Assembly (NCBI GenBank): GCA_021442155.1
Contig: CM038214.1
Span: 21,167,808 to 21,231,807 of the forward strand
Source of the DNA: Cymbidium sinense
Lineage: Eukaryota; Streptophyta; Magnoliopsida; Asparagales; Orchidaceae
Length of the DNA stretch: 64,000 nt
Direction of reading: 5' to 3'
The position numbers and the translations under genes were made by a program. Shown here piece by piece: positions 60,767-64,000 of this stretch; position 1 is the stretch's first letter, and every line of letters begins with the position of its first letter. The notes beneath the pieces are model-generated. The model was not told the origin of the DNA, ran no database searches, and saw nothing but the letters and a program-made list of their open reading frames with translations.

Positions 60767-62000
60767 TCAAAGATCTGCACCCAATACCACCTTCATATAT
60801 AGTACCCCACATATTAGACCAAGAAGTCCAATGAAGCCTTTTGGCTGAATTCCTAGAGCTCTAAAAAAAATTATTAATAGTCTTTCAATCATGATAAGAA
60901 CAAAGGAAGTAGGAACAATATTAAGCAACAAGTAAAAAGGAAGAGAGTAAAGAATACTTCTAATAACTATAAATCTACCACCAAAGGATAAGAAATGAAA
61001 TTCAAGGGTAGAAATTTTATCTTGAACATGATGGATTACCTCATCAAGAAGATGGGATCTCTTTTGACCACAATACAACGGTGAGCCTAAATATTTAATA
61101 AAAATCTTTTAATGAGAAAAACTAGTAATATCCTTAATTTTATTAATTCTTTGAATAGATATGGAAGTAGAAGTGATAAAAACAACTTTTATGATTACTA
61201 ATCACAAGGACACTTCCCTTTTGAAATTTATTTAAAAAACTCTTCAGCATTTTAACATAATGTAACGAGCCATTACAAAATATTATGAAATCATCAACAA
61301 AACTTAAGTGAGAGATAACCAAACCACCAAGATTCAAATACATACTAGAATTCTTCTCAAAAAAAGATTAATCCAAAGATACAAATATTCAATCGTAATA
61401 ATAAAAGTGAAGGAGAAAGAGGGTCACCTTGTCTTATACCTTGAGAGGAATTAAAGAAGCTAAAGTTTTCACCATTGATAACTAATGAAAACCAAACTTT
61501 TCTAATTATATTGTTAACCAAGAAATAAAATGATTAGAGAAACCAAATAAAGTAACAATTCTATTAAGAAAATCCCAAGAAATGTTATCATAAGCTTTTG
61601 GTGATGTCAAGCTTAAGTGAATTGCCACCTCTAGTTTTAAGATTTGAACCATGAATCTATTCTTGAGTAAGCAAGATGTTATCTGAAATAGTTCTACCTT
61701 TCACATAGCCCATTTGATTAGGAGAGATAATCATAGGAAGAAACTGACTAAGCCTATTAGTCAAAATTTTAGAAATCAGTTTATTAAAAAAGTACAAAAA
61801 CTAATAGCTCTAAAGTCAATCCAAAAGTTAGGATTATCATTCTTAGGAATAAGAATAATAGAAGTGCTAGTAAAATATTTAGGAATAGAATTCCCTTGAA
61901 AAAAATCCTTAACATCATTAGCAATATCAGCTTTAAAATAAATAAATCTTTTTGAAAGAATAAAGTAGTGTAACCATCTACACCGAATCAACATTCATAC
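60767..62000 (-). pseudogene. LINE 2 reverse transcriptase
   Basis: The frame 61,994-61,776 has DVKDFFQGNSIPKYFTSTSI, ILIPKNDNP and DFRAISFCTF. The frame 61,343-61,143 carries the catalytic block ISHLSFVDDFIIF, with FVDD at 61,290-61,301. The frame 61,078-60,767 reads LDEVIHHVQDKISTLEFHFL and SFGGRFIVIRSILYSLPFYL, the end of the domain. Frames are separated by stops and shifts. Confidence 0.87.
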
Positions 62001-62629
62001 CATTAAAAATATTAAAAATATCTTCATCAAAAGGAGGAGCAACCAATCACTCATTATCTTCTAAAGACATAATAGAAGGAATGATAGAGGGATTAGATAA
62101 ATGCTCAAGTTAACAATTTTTATTTAAATGATTTTTAAAGAAACTAAGAGTTAAAAAGGATATATCCCATTTTTTGTAAGCCAAGAAATATCCAAATTCT
62201 TGATTTTATGAATGTGACCAAGAACATGCCTATTCATTACCAAAGAATGAATATATTTAGTACTTTTATCCCTCGAAAGATGCTTAGAGGTAATTTTTTT
62301 TTGTGCCAATATGTCTTCTCCATATCCTAAAACTTAATGAGATTATCTTTAGTTTCAACAAGGTCAGAATAAAATGAAGAATTAGTAATAACCAATTCTT
62401 TCAAATCTTTCACCCTTTCTTCCATTTTTTGATATTATCAAAAATATTTTTAGAGCATTTTCTGTTCCACCAAGTGATATAATGCTTAATGCTTTTAAGC
62501 TTAAGCCAAAATCTTATCATACCAAATGCAGAATCACCAGGAGAAAGAGGAGCACACTAATTAAAAGCAATAAAGCCAAGGAAACTTTTATCTTTTAACC
62601 ACATATTTTGAAAATGAAAATTTTTAATG

Positions 62630-62765
62630 ACATTATTATTATGAACAACATCCTTAATAGAAATCAAAAGAGGAGCATGAGCCGAGAGAGTTTTACTAAG
62701 GTGCTCCACTAAAGTTAATGGCTAACGGTTTAACCAATTAATACTAAATAAGGCACAATTAGTTT
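62630..62765 (-). pseudogene. LINE 2 endonuclease end
   Basis: The minus strand reads NWLNR-PLTLVEHLSKTLSA, then HAPLLISIKDVV. This is the same block as LINE 1 (VEHLSRTLSDHAPLLISV). The catalytic aspartate of SDH is changed to alanine. Everything upstream is missing. Confidence 0.82.
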
Positions 62766-64000
62766 TGATAGGTGTAGTTTTATTAGTTTATTTATTTTAA
62801 ACTATTTAGGGTTTAGTTTTAGTTAATTTTATTAGTTAAGTTTAGGTTTAGGTTTAGGCTTTTAGTCTAGTTTAGTTAGTTTAGGTTTAGGGTTTAGGGT
62901 TTAGTTTAGTTTAGTTAATTATTAGTTAATTAATTTAGTTATTAGTTCATTAGTTTAGTTAGTTTTAATTAGGTTTAGGGCCTAGGGTTTAGTTAGTTTA
63001 ATTAAGTTTTATTCAATTTAGCTAGTTAGTTTAGTTTAGTTAGTTTTTAGTTTTGGTATTTAGTTAGTTTAGTTAGTTTAGTTAGTTTTTAATTTATTAG
63101 TTATGTTTAGTTTAGTTAGTAGTTAGTTATTAGTTTAGGATTTAGGTTTAGTTTAGTTATTATTAGGTTTAGTTATTAGTTAAGTTATAGTTAATTATTA
63201 CTAGTTTAGTTTAGTTTAAGTTTAGCTTGTAGTTATTATAATTTATTAGGTTAGTTTAGGGTTTAGGTTTATTTATTTAGTTATTACTTTTTATTAGTTA
63301 GTTTTAGCATAGTTAGGTTTTAGTTTAGCTATTTATGTTTTAGTTATTAATTATTAGTTATTAGTTGTTAATTAGTTTTAGTTATTAGTTATTAGTTTAG
63401 GGTTTAGGGTTTAGGCTTAGGGGGTTTAGGGTTTTAGTTTAGGGGTTTAGGGTTTAGTTTAGTTTAGTTAGGTTTAGAGTTTAGGTTAGTTATTATTATT
63501 TTTAGTTTAATTATTTGTTTAAGTTTTATTAAGGTGCTTAGGTTTTAGGGTTTAGGTTGTTAGTTAGCTTATTATTTTAGTTAGTTAGTTTTATTAGTTT
63601 TCATTTAGGGTTTAGGTTTAGTTTTTAGTTTAGTTATTAGTTTTAATTAGTTTAGTTATTATTAGTTAGTTTTAGTTAGTTAGTTAATTAATTTAGGGTT
63701 TAGTGTATAGGGTTTAAGTTTAGTTTAGGTTATTAGTGTTTTAGTTAGTTAGGTTTTATTAGTTAGTTTATTAGTTTTGGTTTAATTATTAGTTAGTTTT
63801 ATTAGGTTTAGTTAATTAGTGTAGTTTAGTTATTAGGTTTTAAGGTTTATTTAGGGTTTAGGGTTTAGGTTTATTATTATTAGATGTTTAGATTTAGTTA
63901 TTAGTTAGTTTAGTTAGTTTATTAGCTATTAGTTTAGTTTATTAGTTTAATTTTAGTTTAGTTAGTTTTATTTATTAGTTTAGTTATTAGTTTTAGTTAG
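62766..64000. repeat. TTAG / TTTAGGG low-complexity array
   Basis: Mixed TTAGTTAGTTTAG and GTTTAGGGTTTAGGG words like those at 22,860-27,785, with short TTTAGGG runs near 62,888-62,905, 63,400-63,460 and 63,850-63,865. It continues beyond the window. No genes are present. Confidence 0.9.

Larger units (their letters stand above)
58134..62765 (-). mobile_element. L1-type LINE 2, 5'-truncated, degenerate
   Basis: Related to LINE 1: the 3' terminal sequence (AATTTTATTACC near the tail, AAAGGGGATAAAACTC near 58,180) and all domains correspond. The 5' end stops inside the endonuclease at about 62,765, just upstream of the conserved SxHAPLLIS block, and TTAG-type DNA follows. 5' truncation is usual for L1 insertions. 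All frames are broken. Confidence 0.87.

Overview
The window looks like land-plant nuclear DNA from a repeat-dominated, AT-rich, probably heterochromatic region (subtelomeric-type or pericentromeric). Evidence: long degenerate arrays of the plant telomere motif TTTAGGG, Ty3/gypsy elements of the plant Tat and chromovirus lineages, plant L1-type LINEs with an RNase H domain, and a decayed plastid DNA insertion. I see no intact protein-coding gene. Almost every coding-like stretch is a broken retrotransposon or a captured gene fragment. The exact taxon cannot be fixed from the sequence.

Layout. 1-5,300: AT-rich spacer without recognisable genes, with a base style resembling plant mitochondrial spacer DNA. 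5,300-7,130: nuclear insertion of plastid DNA carrying trnY, trnE and trnT in plastid order, with two long (TA)n runs in the trnE-trnT spacer. 7,620-18,660: Tat-lineage gypsy element copy 1 (+) with protease, RT, RNase H, second RNase H and integrase remnants, then a long 3' region of ~330-bp degenerate tandem repeats. A rearranged chromovirus (15,252-17,999, minus) is inserted in that repeat region. 18,800-22,860 and 38,030-41,005: two arms of one long repeat in opposite orientation. They flank ~15 kb of TTA/TTAG low-complexity DNA (22,860-27,785), telomere-like arrays (27,786-36,505) and an AT-rich spacer. 41,005-47,830: Tat copy 2 (+), truncated at its 5' side. 47,870-49,390: AT-rich diverged tandem repeat. 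49,612-57,272 and 58,134-62,765: two related LINEs, both minus, whose poly(A) ends abut telomere-like DNA. 62,766-64,000: more TTAG/TTTAGGG-type DNA.

The most unusual content is the telomere-like domain. It is not a simple interstitial telomere. At ~2.0-2.5 kb intervals it carries a ~350-460-bp block, always in the same orientation, whose minus strand resembles the end of the RNA-recognition motif plus the start of the glycine-rich tail of a plant glycine-rich RNA-binding protein (NGQNLDGRNITVN, then R-S-G-G-G and GGYGGGG). Five copies lie at 27,984-36,560. A sixth lies at 57,570-58,030, between the two LINEs. Shared junction sequences next to the blocks indicate that block plus telomere-like DNA spread as one composite higher-order repeat. 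Both LINEs sit in this same kind of DNA in the same orientation, which raises the possibility of telomere-repeat-targeted insertion.
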